From assembly GCF_029893365.1 (NCBI RefSeq), contig NZ_JARXUZ010000001.1:186001-250000 (forward strand): DNA of 64,000 nt. Reading direction: 5' to 3'. Numbering within the stretch: position 1 is the first letter of the stretch; every line of letters begins with the position of its first letter. Of this stretch, positions 22,908-30,570 are shown in pieces. This stretch comes from Cryobacterium sp. CG_9.6. Its GTDB lineage: Bacteria > Actinomycetota > Actinomycetes > Actinomycetales > Microbacteriaceae. The position numbers were made by a program, and so were the translations under genes. Below the pieces are notes generated by a model. It was not told the DNA's origin. It saw nothing but the letters and a program-made list of their open reading frames with translations, and did not search any database.

Positions 22908-25515
22908 TGACACCAACCTCCCCACGGGTGCGAGTTCTGAGCCCGGTAACACGGTTGAGGCAGCGGATGCCGCGGCTGCGGCCGCGCACCTGACTCGCCA
23001 CGGCAAAATCGATCAGGTGGATCTCCAGCTGGAGATGCAGCGGTCCTACCTCGACTACGCCATGAGCGTCATCGTGGGCCGCGCACTGCCGGACGTTCGT
23101 GACGGCATGAAGCCCGTGCACCGCCGTGTGATCTACGCCATGTTCGATGGTGGCTACCGCCCCGACAAGGCCTTCTCCAAGTGTGCTCGTGTCGTCGGCG
23201 ACGTGATGGGCCAGTTCCACCCGCACGGTGACTCGTCCATCTACGACGCCCTTGTGCGTCTCGTGCAGCCCTGGAGCTTGCGTTACCCCCTCGCCCTCGG
23301 CCAGGGGAACTTTGGCTCCCCCGGCAACGACGGCGCTGCTGCGCCCCGATACACCGAAACAAAGATGGCGCCGCTCGCCCTCGAAATGGTTCGCGACATC
23401 GACGAGGACACCGTCGATTTTCAGGACAACTACGACGGCCGCACACTGGAGCCAACGGTGCTGCCCGCGCGCTTCCCGAACCTGCTGGTCAATGGCTCGG
23501 TCGGTATCGCGGTGGGTATGGCCACCAACATCCCCCCGCACAACCTGCGCGAGGTCGCCTCGGGCGCCCAGTGGTACCTCGACAACCCCGAAGCCAGCCG
23601 CGAGGAACTCCTCGAAGCGCTCATTCAGCGCATCAAGGGCCCGGACTTCCCCACCGGCGCACAGATCCTGGGCGTAAAGGGCATTCAGGATGCCTATCGC
23701 ACGGGCCGTGGTTCCATCACGATGCGTGCCGTTGTGAGTATCGAAGAACTGCAGGGTCGCACCTGCCTCGTGATCACCGAACTGCCGTACCAGGTGAACC
23801 CCGACAACCTTGCCATCAAGATCGCTGATCTGGTGAAGGACGCCAAGATCACCGGCATTGCCGATATTCGTGACGAGACCAGTGGTCGCACCGGCCAGCG
23901 CCTCGTGATCGTGTTGAAGCGCGATGCCGTGGCCAAGGTTGTGCTCAACAACCTCTATAAGCACACGCAGCTGCAGGAGAACTTCGGCGCGAACATGCTC
24001 GCTATCGTTGACGGCGTGCCGCGCACGCTCGCTATCGATGGCTTCATCTCCGCCTGGGTTGCACACCAGATCGAGGTCATTGTTCGGCGCACCCAGTTCC
24101 GCCTCAACAAGGCAGAGGCTGAGGCGCACATTCTGCGCGGTTATCTGAAAGCCCTGGACGCCCTCGACGAAGTGATTGCCCTCATCCGTCGGTCCAACAC
24201 TGTTGATGACGCGCGTGAAGGCCTGATGGCCCTGCTCGACGTGGACAAGCTGCAGGCCGATGCGATCCTCACCATGCAGCTGCGCCGTCTCGCCGCACTG
24301 GAACGTCAGAAGATCATTGATCAGGCCGCCGAGCTCGAACTTCAAATCGCTGAATTCAAGGCGATTCTGGCAAGCCCGGAGCGTCAGCGCACCATCATCA
24401 AGGAAGAGCTGGCCGCGATTACCGACAAGTTCGGTGATGACCGTCGTACCGAAATCATGTTCGGGTTCGATGGCGATATGTCGGTCGAAGACCTCATCCC
24501 TGAAGAGGAGATGGTGGTGACGGTTACCCGCGGTGGCTACATCAAGCGCACCCGCAGCGATAACTACCGCAACCAGCACCGTGGTGGCAAGGGCGTCAAG
24601 GGTGCGCAGCTGCGTGCCGATGACGTTGTCGAACACTTCTTCGTGACCACGACCCACCATTGGCTGTTGTTCTTCACCAACACCGGGCGCGTCTACCGTG
24701 CCAAGGCGTACGAGGCGCAGGAGTCGGGACGCGATGCCAAGGGTCAGCACGTTGCGAATCTGCTCGCCCTGCAGCCGGGTGAGGAAATCGCGCAGATTCT
24801 TGACATTCGCGACTACGGAGTTGCCCAGTACCTCACCCTCGCCACCCGCGATGGGCTAATCAAGAAGACCGCCCTGAGCGAGTACGACACCAACCGTACC
24901 GGTGGCATTATTGCGATCAAGCTGCGCGAGGGTGACGAGCTCGTCTCCGCACTGCTCGTCAACGATGATTCCGACCTGCTGCTCGTGTCCCACAAGGGCA
25001 TGTCGATCCGTTTTCGAGCGAGCGATGAAGCCCTGCGTCCCATGGGCCGCAGCACATCCGGTGTCATCGGAATGCACTTCCGCGGCGAGGACACCCTGCT
25101 CGATGCATCCGTGATCGACGATGATGGCTTTGTCTTTGTCGTGACCGAGGGTGGCTACGCCAAGCGCACCGCGGCCGACCAGTATCGACTGCAGAATCGC
25201 GGTGGTCTGGGCATCAAGGTGGCCAAGCTCAACGTGGACCGTGGCGATCTGGTTGGTTCACTGATTGTGAATGCCGAGGACGAGGTGCTCGTGGTTCTTG
25301 CCAGTGGCAAGGTGGTACGCTCTGACGTCGCGGAGGTTCCGGCCAAGGGTCGAGACACAATGGGCGTTGTCTTCGCAAAGTTTGCGACGGAAGACAGAAT
25401 CATTTCCATCGCCAAGAACAGTGAGCGTAATCTTGTTGTGGAAGAATCCGAAGTCACACCTGACACTGCAGCACCGAACGATGATTCGGGGAAAGTAGAA
25501 TCACCAGATGAGTAG
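22897..25515 (+). CDS. gyrA: DNA gyrase subunit A
   Basis: The 872-residue breakage-reunion subunit has the catalytic tyrosine in RYTETKM (Tyr152), the quinolone-resistance region [11 protein letters not shown], and the GyrA box QHRGGKG in its C-terminal DNA-wrapping propeller. Ser113 and Asp117, equivalent to E. coli Ser83 and Asp87, are the susceptible-type residues. The start is a TTG at 22897 inside the gyrB 3' end; no ATG or GTG follows in frame before conserved sequence, and AAGGA is about 11 nt upstream. The C-terminus is an acidic tail. It overlaps the next gene by 8 nt. Confidence 0.97.
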   Translation: MTSDDTNLPTGASSEPGNTVEAADAAAAAAHLTRHGKIDQVDLQLEMQRSYLDYAMSVIVGRALPDVRDGMKPVHRRVIYAMFDGGYRPDKAFSKCARVVGDVMGQFHPHGDSSIYDALVRLVQPWSLRYPLALGQGNFGSPGNDGAAAPRYTETKMAPLALEMVRDIDEDTVDFQDNYDGRTLEPTVLPARFPNLLVNGSVGIAVGMATNIPPHNLREVASGAQWYLDNPEASREELLEALIQRIKGPDFPTGAQILGVKGIQDAYRTGRGSITMRAVVSIEELQGRTCLVITELPYQVNPDNLAIKIADLVKDAKITGIADIRDETSGRTGQRLVIVLKRDAVAKVVLNNLYKHTQLQENFGANMLAIVDGVPRTLAIDGFISAWVAHQIEVIVRRTQFRLNKAEAEAHILRGYLKALDALDEVIALIRRSNTVDDAREGLMALLDVDKLQADAILTMQLRRLAALERQKIIDQAAELELQIAEFKAILASPERQRTIIKEELAAITDKFGDDRRTEIMFGFDGDMSVEDLIPEEEMVVTVTRGGYIKRTRSDNYRNQHRGGKGVKGAQLRADDVVEHFFVTTTHHWLLFFTNTGRVYRAKAYEAQESGRDAKGQHVANLLALQPGEEIAQILDIRDYGVAQYLTLATRDGLIKKTALSEYDTNRTGGIIAIKLREGDELVSALLVNDDSDLLLVSHKGMSIRFRASDEALRPMGRSTSGVIGMHFRGEDTLLDASVIDDDGFVFVVTEGGYAKRTAADQYRLQNRGGLGIKVAKLNVDRGDLVGSLIVNAEDEVLVVLASGKVVRSDVAEVPAKGRDTMGVVFAKFATEDRIISIAKNSERNLVVEESEVTPDTAAPNDDSGKVESPDE

Positions 25516-25912
25516 CGTTGCGGAAAAACTAGCCAAGAAATCGAATCGGCGACCGTCGACGAAGCAGGTTCGACTCAAACTGGTCTACATCGACTTCTGG
25601 TCGGCCGTCAAACTGTCCTTCCTGGTGGCCCTGTGCCTCGCGGTGGTCACCATCGTGGCCTCATTCCTCATCTATACCGTGCTGGCGCAGACTCAGATCC
25701 TCGACAAGGTGAACACGCTGTACACCGACATCTCGGGCGCCTCGGCTGACCTGTTGAGCATTCTGTCCGTGGGCAACGTGATGGGCTTTGCTGTGGTCGT
25801 CGCCATTCTCAACACGGTCGTGATCACGGCGCTCGGTGCAATTTATGCGGTACTCTATAACCTCAGCGTGAAAATCACCGGCGGCTTGCTCGTGGGCTTC
25901 ACCAACAACTAG
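25508..25912 (+). CDS. DUF3566 transmembrane protein
   Basis: The 134-residue protein has a basic N-terminus ([16 protein letters not shown]), the DUF3566 hallmark [13 protein letters not shown] and two hydrophobic segments (about residues 38-62 and 95-120). This family is found in Actinobacteria almost always right after gyrA. It overlaps gyrA by 8 nt and is therefore cotranscribed. Molecular function is unknown; a division- or topology-related role has been suggested for relatives by context only. Confidence 0.88.
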   Translation: MSSVAEKLAKKSNRRPSTKQVRLKLVYIDFWSAVKLSFLVALCLAVVTIVASFLIYTVLAQTQILDKVNTLYTDISGASADLLSILSVGNVMGFAVVVAILNTVVITALGAIYAVLYNLSVKITGGLLVGFTNN

Positions 25913-25988
25913 GTGTCACTCACCACAGGTGCATAACTAGTCGTTGACTTTCTGACACGCGCGGATGTTCCGCTCGATTTCAGGAATC

Positions 25989-26018
25989 GGGCAGATTCCG
26001 ATAGTCTCAAATCTGCCC
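25989..26018 (+). promoter_or_regulatory. Inverted repeat over possible tRNA-Ile promoter
   Basis: GGGCAGATT (25989-25997) and AATCTGCCC (26010-26018) form a perfect 9-bp inverted repeat ending 5 bp before tRNA-Ile. A -10-like TAGTCT lies in the loop (26002-26007); the -35 is poor. The role (operator, or end of the upstream operon) is unclear. The rest of the gap 25913-25988 shows nothing else I can name. Confidence 0.35.
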
Positions 26019-26023
26019 AACAG

Positions 26024-26097
26024 GGGGATATAGCTCAGTTGGTTAGAGCGCTTCACTGATAATGAAGAGGTCCCAGGTTCAAATCCCGGTATCCCCA
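26024..26097 (+). tRNA. tRNA-Ile (GAT)
   Basis: A complete 74-nt cloverleaf: acceptor stem GGGGATA / TATCCCC, D-loop TAGCTCAGTTGGTTAGAGC, anticodon arm CTTCA-CTGATAA-TGAAG (anticodon GAT), T arm CCGGG-equivalent CCAGGTTCAAATCCCGG with one wobble, discriminator A. CCA is not encoded. Confidence 0.97.
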
Positions 26098-26153
26098 CGC
26101 ACGTTGTTTTCTTTCTTCAGAAATAGGTTTTTCCTGAAGATTCTCGTCTTTTC

Positions 26154-26226
26154 GGGGCCATAGCTCAATTGGTAGAGCGCCTGCTTTGCAAGCAGGAGGT
26201 CCGGGGTTCGATTCCCCGTGGCTCCA
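26154..26226 (+). tRNA. tRNA-Ala (TGC)
   Basis: A complete 73-nt cloverleaf: acceptor GGGGCCA / TGGCTCC, D-arm TAGCTCAATTGGTAGAGC, anticodon arm CCTGC-TTTGCAA-GCAGG (anticodon TGC), T arm CGGGGTTCGATTCCCCG, discriminator A. It is paired with tRNA-Ile after gyrA as in other Actinobacteria. Confidence 0.97.
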
Positions 26227-26237
26227 CAGGAAAGATA

Positions 26238-26271
26238 AATGCCTGTTCACTTCGGTGGACAGGCATTTTTT
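26238..26271 (+). terminator. Rho-independent terminator after tRNA-Ala
   Basis: A 13-bp stem AATGCCTGTTCAC / GTGGACAGGCATT (one G-T pair) closed by a TTCG tetraloop is followed by a T run, 11 nt after the tRNA. Confidence 0.92.
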
Positions 26272-26431
26272 CGTTGGGGGCTGGCAACCACGTTCCGCAA
26301 GCAGGCCCTGCAGGGCCTGCTGGCGTTCTACAGCCTTAACGAGTGACGGCCCACATCCGAGTGACGGATGTGGGCCTTACGTGAGCTGGTGAGGCGCTCA
26401 GGCCCTTTATGGGCTCAGGCCTTTTGTGTGA
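26272..26431. repeat. Palindrome-rich convergent gap
   Basis: It contains a perfect 22-bp palindrome with half AGCAGGCCCTG (26300-26321) and a perfect 12-bp stem GGCCCACATCCG / CGGATGTGGGCC with loop AGTGA (26348-26376). Three GGCCTGA-type direct repeats lie near 26399-26430 on the minus strand. It separates the tRNA unit from the convergent hypothetical gene and may act as terminators, although T runs are poor. Confidence 0.6.
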
Positions 26432-26959
26432 TCAGGCCTCGCGGGTACTGTTCGACTCGGTTTCCTCGTCGGAAACCCACAGCTCGTCGTCGGCGCGGAA
26501 CGTCTGCCACACGGCGTAGGCAACTCCAACGGCTGCCGCGATGGCCAGACCAATGGCAACGTAGGTTGCTGCTCCGGTGGTCTTCTGCTTGACCACAATG
26601 GGCTTCTGCAGGTGAATACGGCCGAGGGCGGCACGAACGCGGGCGTCGCGAGCAACGTCACCGACGGACATAACCGTTCCAATAGCGGTGCCAATCCCAG
26701 GAAGAACGTCGTGCACGACGGCACGCTTCACTTCCGTGGCAAGTTGTTGTGTTGCGTCAACGCGTGGACGCACGTAGTGATCGTAACTTTCACGAACGCG
26801 GGGAACGACTTCTTCCCGAGTGAGCAGGCCGGCTTGCTGGCCCGCCTCTCGTGCGATGGCGTTGGCGCGTTCCAAGACTTCTGCCTGGTGGCTCCATAGT
26901 TCGTCTGCGCTCTTGCGAAGCCGAATGAGTTCCTTGCGGCGCTTGCGTGACAGGCTCAT
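26432..26959 (-). CDS. Conserved hypothetical membrane-anchored protein
   Basis: I do not recognise a named family. The 175-residue protein has a basic, coiled-coil-like N-terminal half (LSRKRRKELIRLRKSADELW, then helical repeats to about residue 95), a segment DVLPGIGTAIGTVMSV, and one hydrophobic helix (about residues 127-150, ATYVAIGLAIAAAVGVAYAV). It ends in an acidic tail (DDELWVSDEETESNS). A cytoplasmic helical protein tail-anchored in the membrane is the simplest reading. It is divergent from the PPIase gene, with 111 nt between starts. Confidence 0.8.
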   Translation of the reverse strand: MSLSRKRRKELIRLRKSADELWSHQAEVLERANAIAREAGQQAGLLTREEVVPRVRESYDHYVRPRVDATQQLATEVKRAVVHDVLPGIGTAIGTVMSVGDVARDARVRAALGRIHLQKPIVVKQKTTGAATYVAIGLAIAAAVGVAYAVWQTFRADDELWVSDEETESNSTREA

Positions 26960-27070
26960 CTGGACCCTTCATTGTTGTCGTACGGCGAATACGTCCATCT
27001 TGCCACTGAATCGACTGGGAGCGCTCTGCGTATCCGAATCCGGCAATTTGCCTGTGCAAGAATTGTCAGC

Positions 27071-27610
27071 ATGTCTAAGCACACGGCTGTAGCCACCCTA
27101 AACACCACCCTCGGACCCATCAAGGTCAACCTCTTCGGCAATCACGCGCCCAAGACGGTGAAAAACTTTGTTGGTCTCGCTACCGGCGAGATTGAGTGGA
27201 AGCACCCGGCCACGGGCGTCTCGTCCACCACTCCTCTCTATGACGGAACGATCTTCCACCGCATCATCAAGGACTTCATGATCCAGGCCGGCGACCCGCT
27301 CGGCCAGGGAACCGGTGGCCCCGGATTCCAGTTCGATGACGAGATCAGCCCCGACCTCGACTTCACCCAGCCGTATGTTCTGGCAATGGCGAACGCTGGC
27401 ATTCAGGGTGGCCACGGAACCAACGGTTCACAGTTCTTCATCACGGTCGTTCCCACGACCTGGCTGCAGGGCAAGCACACCATCTTCGGTGCCGTTGAGG
27501 ACGAGGACTCCCGTGCCATCGTTGCGAAGCTCGCGACCGTCGCAACGGATGGCCGCGACCGTCCGCTTGAGGACGTTGTCATCGAGAGTGTCACCGTCGA
27601 GTCCGTCTAA
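27071..27610 (+). CDS. ppiA: Cyclophilin-type peptidyl-prolyl cis-trans isomerase
   Basis: The 179-residue cytosolic cyclophilin shows the active-site arginine in IFHRIIKDFMIQAGDP, GGPGFQFDDE, the QFFIT motif and the WLQGKHTIFGAV segment. It has no signal peptide. The ATG at 27071 is preferred over an upstream in-frame start because homologues begin about here; the ribosome binding site is weak. It assists protein folding by isomerising Xaa-Pro bonds. It precedes the rhomboid gene by 20 nt. Confidence 0.93.
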   Translation: MSKHTAVATLNTTLGPIKVNLFGNHAPKTVKNFVGLATGEIEWKHPATGVSSTTPLYDGTIFHRIIKDFMIQAGDPLGQGTGGPGFQFDDEISPDLDFTQPYVLAMANAGIQGGHGTNGSQFFITVVPTTWLQGKHTIFGAVEDEDSRAIVAKLATVATDGRDRPLEDVVIESVTVESV

Positions 27611-27630
27611 GCAGAGCAGTCCCTACACAG

Positions 27631-28458
27631 ATGAGCGATCTGCCTGCCTCGGCGGCGAATACGTGTTACCGCCACCCGGGGCGGCAGAGCTTCATTTTGT
27701 GTCAGCGTTGTGGCCGGACGATTTGTCCGGAATGTCAAACGCAGGCGGCCGTTGGAGTCGTCTGTCCCGAATGCATGAAGGAGCAGCGTAAGAACGCTCC
27801 CCGCACGAAGCCTGCGCTGCTCACGCGCCTCACGGGCGCGGGTAGGCCCACCGTGACGTATGCTCTGATCGCCGTCACGGTCTTCGTCTTTGTCCTGCAG
27901 TGGATTCCTGGCCTCAACATTTACCAGAACTTCGCGTATATGCCGGCTCTCACCGTCTTTGAGCCGTGGCGCATGATCACCAGCGTGTTCTTGCACTCGC
28001 AGGGATTCATTTTTCACATTCTGCTCAACATGTACATGCTGTGGATCTTCGGCCCGATTCTTGAGGACCTACTGGGTCGCATCCGCTTCCTGGCGCTGTA
28101 CCTTGTGAGCGGTTTTGCGGGCTCACTGGGCGTTCTCCTGCTCTCCTCCCCCACCACCGTCGTTGTGGGAGCCTCAGGAGCCATCTTTGGCCTCCTGGGC
28201 GCGTACCTGGTGATTCAGCGACGCCTGGGTGGTAACTCCACACAGCTTCTGGTGTTGCTGGGCATCAACTTCGTCATCGGGTTCATCCCCGGGTTGAATA
28301 TTGCCTGGCAAGCACACCTCGGCGGGCTGATCGGCGGAGCCCTGATGGGACTCATTTTCGTGCAAACACGCCGGCTCAAGCACCAGGCGCTACAGATTCC
28401 GCTGGTGGCTGCTCTGGTACTCGGCTTGGCCGCAGTGACGGCACTGGTGGTGCTTTAA
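27631..28458 (+). CDS. Rhomboid family intramembrane serine protease with N-terminal cysteine-rich domain
   Basis: The 275-residue protein has an N-terminal B-box-like metal-binding module (Cys12, His15, Cys24, Cys27, Cys32, Cys35, Cys45, Cys48). It is followed by six to seven membrane helices with the rhomboid catalytic pair Ser182 in GASG and His229 in QAHLGG, and the HILLN asparagine (Asn133). It should cleave transmembrane substrates inside the membrane. The same zinc-finger plus rhomboid architecture is common in Actinobacteria. The substrate is unknown. It is probably cotranscribed with ppiA. Confidence 0.93.
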   Translation: MSDLPASAANTCYRHPGRQSFILCQRCGRTICPECQTQAAVGVVCPECMKEQRKNAPRTKPALLTRLTGAGRPTVTYALIAVTVFVFVLQWIPGLNIYQNFAYMPALTVFEPWRMITSVFLHSQGFIFHILLNMYMLWIFGPILEDLLGRIRFLALYLVSGFAGSLGVLLLSSPTTVVVGASGAIFGLLGAYLVIQRRLGGNSTQLLVLLGINFVIGFIPGLNIAWQAHLGGLIGGALMGLIFVQTRRLKHQALQIPLVAALVLGLAAVTALVVL

Positions 28459-28459
28459 G

Positions 28460-28489
28460 TTATCCACAGGTTATCCACACTGGGGATAA
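28460..28489. promoter_or_regulatory. Cluster of three DnaA boxes outside oriC
   Basis: Perfect boxes TTATCCACA at 28460-28468 and 28471-28479, 11 bp apart, are followed by an inverse near-match TGGGGATAA at 28481-28489. The cluster lies in the 89-bp convergent gap between the rhomboid gene and crgA, about 12 kb from oriC. Confidence 0.7.
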
Positions 28490-28547
28490 TTACACGGTTG
28501 TCATTACCCGTTCGGGATGCAACGCGTGGCGGGGGTGGAACGGGTGA

Positions 28548-28793
28548 TTAGCGCCAGCGTGTGGTCATCAGGAAGCCAACGAAGGCGATTCCGAAGCCAA
28601 CCATAATGTTCCAGGATCCCAGTGCGGCAATGGGCAGCTGACTCTGGCTCACGTAGAAGACGATGATCCAGGCGAGGCCGATGAGCATGAAGCCGAACAT
28701 GACCGGCTTGAACCAGACGGCGTTCGGAGCTTCCTCGCCCGAGCGGGCAACCTCGGTGCGGGCGGGCTTAGTGCGGGGATTCGATCGGGCCAT
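28548..28793 (-). CDS. crgA: Cell division protein CrgA
   Basis: The 81-residue protein has a basic, proline-containing N-terminus and two hydrophobic helices (about residues 29-47 and 59-77), ending in MTTRWR. The shape and the position next to the FHA/Pkn cluster identify CrgA, which interacts with FtsZ, FtsI and FtsQ and tunes septum formation. The ATG at 28793 (MARSNPRTKP) is chosen over a longer frame because homologues start here. It is divergent from the sortase gene. Confidence 0.9.
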   Translation of the reverse strand: MARSNPRTKPARTEVARSGEEAPNAVWFKPVMFGFMLIGLAWIIVFYVSQSQLPIAALGSWNIMVGFGIAFVGFLMTTRWR

Positions 28794-28905
28794 GCGTGTG
28801 ATCTTACCGTCATCGCCTGTGGCGCGTGGTGGTGACGCGGAAGCCGGCAAATCTTCGGGTTCTCCGAGACTGTGATGAGGAACGGACTCTCCCAAACAAC
28901 TTCAA

Positions 28906-28911
28906 TAGACT
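28906..28911 (+). promoter_or_regulatory. -10 element giving a possibly leaderless srtE transcript
   Basis: TAGACT lies 7 nt before the GTG start at 28919. No ribosome binding site is visible, so transcription may begin at the start codon, a common arrangement in Actinobacteria. No clear -35 is present. Confidence 0.4.
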
Positions 28912-28918
28912 CATTACC

Positions 28919-29752
28919 GTGACCAAGTCCCTGGAACCCGACGCCGCACCGTCCGTTCCGGGGCGCAGGGCGATACGCGCGGAGCGCAAAACCGCTCGTC
29001 GCAGCGTCACGGTCCTGGGGGTCGTGGGTGAACTGTTGGTCACCGCCGGAGTTCTGGTCATGCTGTTTATTGGATGGCAATTGTGGTGGAACGACATGAT
29101 CATGGCCAACGAGCAGTCCAGTGCGGCGAGTGACATCAGTCAAAACTGGATTGACGAGGCACGGCAGCAGAGCGAACAGGATGCGACGCCCGACCCGCCC
29201 ACGTCGACCGGTGCGCCCGACTACGGTGAACCGATTGTGGGTACCGCTCCGGCCGATGGACAACCCTTCGCTGTGCTCTATATTCCGAGGTACGGTGCTG
29301 ACTACACCCGCACGGTCGCTCAGGGAACGGGCCATAACGTGCTCAACAGCACCACCCTCGGCATCGGACACTATCCCGAGACTCAGATGCCGGGTGAGGT
29401 GGGAAACTTCGCTGTAGCAGCGCACCGCAGTGCCTATGGCGGCGGTATGCACCTGATCAATGAACTGCAGCTGAATGACGCCATCTTTGTGCAGACCGCT
29501 GACGGGTACTTCACCTACCGCTACCGGGATATGGAGTACGTGCCCCCGTCCCGGGTCGAGGTACTAGCCCCCGTGCCCAACGTGCCCGGTATGGCGCCTG
29601 TGGACCGCATCATCACCCTCACGAGTTGCAACCCGTTGTACTCCACAGCCGAGCGCATCATTGCGTACGGCGTCTTCGAATCGTGGCAACCGACATCCGC
29701 TGGTGCACCTACTGAACTCGCGCCCATCATTGCCGCCCAGGCGCAGGGCTAG
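28919..29752 (+). CDS. srtE: Class E sortase
   Basis: The 277-residue transpeptidase has a cytoplasmic basic N-terminus, one membrane anchor (about residues 35-57, VTVLGVVGELLVTAGVLVML) and a C-terminal sortase domain. The catalytic triad is visible: His169 in AAHRSAYG, Cys237 in TLTSC and Arg246 in STAERIIAYG. Class E sortases attach LAXTG-type surface proteins to peptidoglycan in high-GC Gram-positives. The GTG start at 28919 is chosen because the upstream frame overlaps crgA antisense and lacks conservation features. It is followed by a small membrane protein gene and pabA. Confidence 0.9.
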   Translation: MTKSLEPDAAPSVPGRRAIRAERKTARRSVTVLGVVGELLVTAGVLVMLFIGWQLWWNDMIMANEQSSAASDISQNWIDEARQQSEQDATPDPPTSTGAPDYGEPIVGTAPADGQPFAVLYIPRYGADYTRTVAQGTGHNVLNSTTLGIGHYPETQMPGEVGNFAVAAHRSAYGGGMHLINELQLNDAIFVQTADGYFTYRYRDMEYVPPSRVEVLAPVPNVPGMAPVDRIITLTSCNPLYSTAERIIAYGVFESWQPTSAGAPTELAPIIAAQAQG

Positions 29753-29761
29753 GAGGCTCCC

Positions 29762-29923
29762 ATGTATGCAGCACTCTGGCGTATTCTTCCGGGACCGGTG
29801 TGGGTTCGCCTGCTCCTGGTTCTTCTTCTCCTCGCGGCATCGCTTTATGCCCTCGCCACGTGGGTTTTTCCCTATATCGACCAATTTGTAAGCAACCAGG
29901 AAGCGACGGTGGGCAGTTCATGA
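29762..29923 (+). CDS. Small single-span membrane protein (53 aa)
   Basis: An open frame of 53 residues begins with ATG at 29762, 5 nt after a perfect AGGAGG. It encodes MYAALWRILPGP, then a leucine-rich membrane span (VWVRLLLVLLLLAASLYALA), then a short tail. It starts 9 nt after srtE and overlaps pabA by 4 nt (ATGA), so it is well placed in an operon. Small proteins of this type between the sortase and pabA genes occur in related genomes as hypothetical proteins. The function is unknown; a sortase- or division-associated membrane role is only a guess. Confidence 0.8.
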   Translation: MYAALWRILPGPVWVRLLLVLLLLAASLYALATWVFPYIDQFVSNQEATVGSS

Positions 29924-30558
29924 CCCGCATTCTTGTCATCGACAACTACGACAGTTTTGTGTACACCCTCAACGGGTACCTGATGGAGCTCGGCGCAGAG
30001 ACCGTGGTCATGCGCAATGACGCCTTCGACGTGAGTGAGGTCGCCGAGCGACTGTCGGAGTACGACGGGGTGTTGCTCTCTCCCGGACCCGGTAAGCCAG
30101 CGGATGCCGGAGTGTCGGTAGCCATGGTGCGTGCCGCCCTCGAGTCTGGCGTGCCGCTGTTTGGTGTGTGCCTCGGTCATCAGGCCATTGCTGAGGCGTT
30201 CGGGGCTACGGTCACCAACGCCGAAGAGCTCATGCACGGCAAGACCAGCCTGATCACCCACGATGACAGTGACTTTTACGACGGTGTTCCGCAGCCGTTC
30301 ACCGCAACACGGTATCACTCGCTCGCGGTCGTGGACACGACGGTTCCGAGCGACCTCGTGGTGACCAGTCGCACTCAGGGGGGCGTGATCATGGGCTTGC
30401 GACACGAGTCCGCGCCGATTCTCGGCGTGCAGTTCCACCCCGAATCGGTGCTCACCGAGGGCGGCTACCGCATGGTGGGTAACTGGCTCGCTCTCGCCGG
30501 TCTGCCGGAGGCGAAGGAGACGGCCAAGGGGCTGCATCCGCTCTTGCGTCTGAGTTGA
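29920..30558 (+). CDS. pabA: Anthranilate/aminodeoxychorismate synthase glutamine amidotransferase subunit
   Basis: The 212-residue class I amidotransferase supplies ammonia from glutamine for p-aminobenzoate or anthranilate synthesis. It shows DNYDSFVY, LSPGPGKPADAG, the nucleophile in GVCLGHQ (Cys84) and the His/Glu pair in VQFHPES. In Actinobacteria this locus near pknB is usually called pabA or trpG; the partner pabB/trpE is not in the window. The start overlaps the 53-residue gene by 4 nt. The gene ends 12 bp from the convergent pknB end. Confidence 0.93.
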   Translation: MTRILVIDNYDSFVYTLNGYLMELGAETVVMRNDAFDVSEVAERLSEYDGVLLSPGPGKPADAGVSVAMVRAALESGVPLFGVCLGHQAIAEAFGATVTNAEELMHGKTSLITHDDSDFYDGVPQPFTATRYHSLAVVDTTVPSDLVVTSRTQGGVIMGLRHESAPILGVQFHPESVLTEGGYRMVGNWLALAGLPEAKETAKGLHPLLRLS

Positions 30559-30570
30559 TGGCTGGTACAG

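Noticed and set aside
23218..23260. Quinolone-resistance mutation in gyrA
   Set aside because: The key positions are Ser113 and Asp117 in GDSSIYD, the susceptible-type residues.
22864..24750. 628-codon open frame on the minus strand
   Set aside because: It lies wholly antisense to gyrA, which is certain; high-GC codon bias creates such mirror frames.
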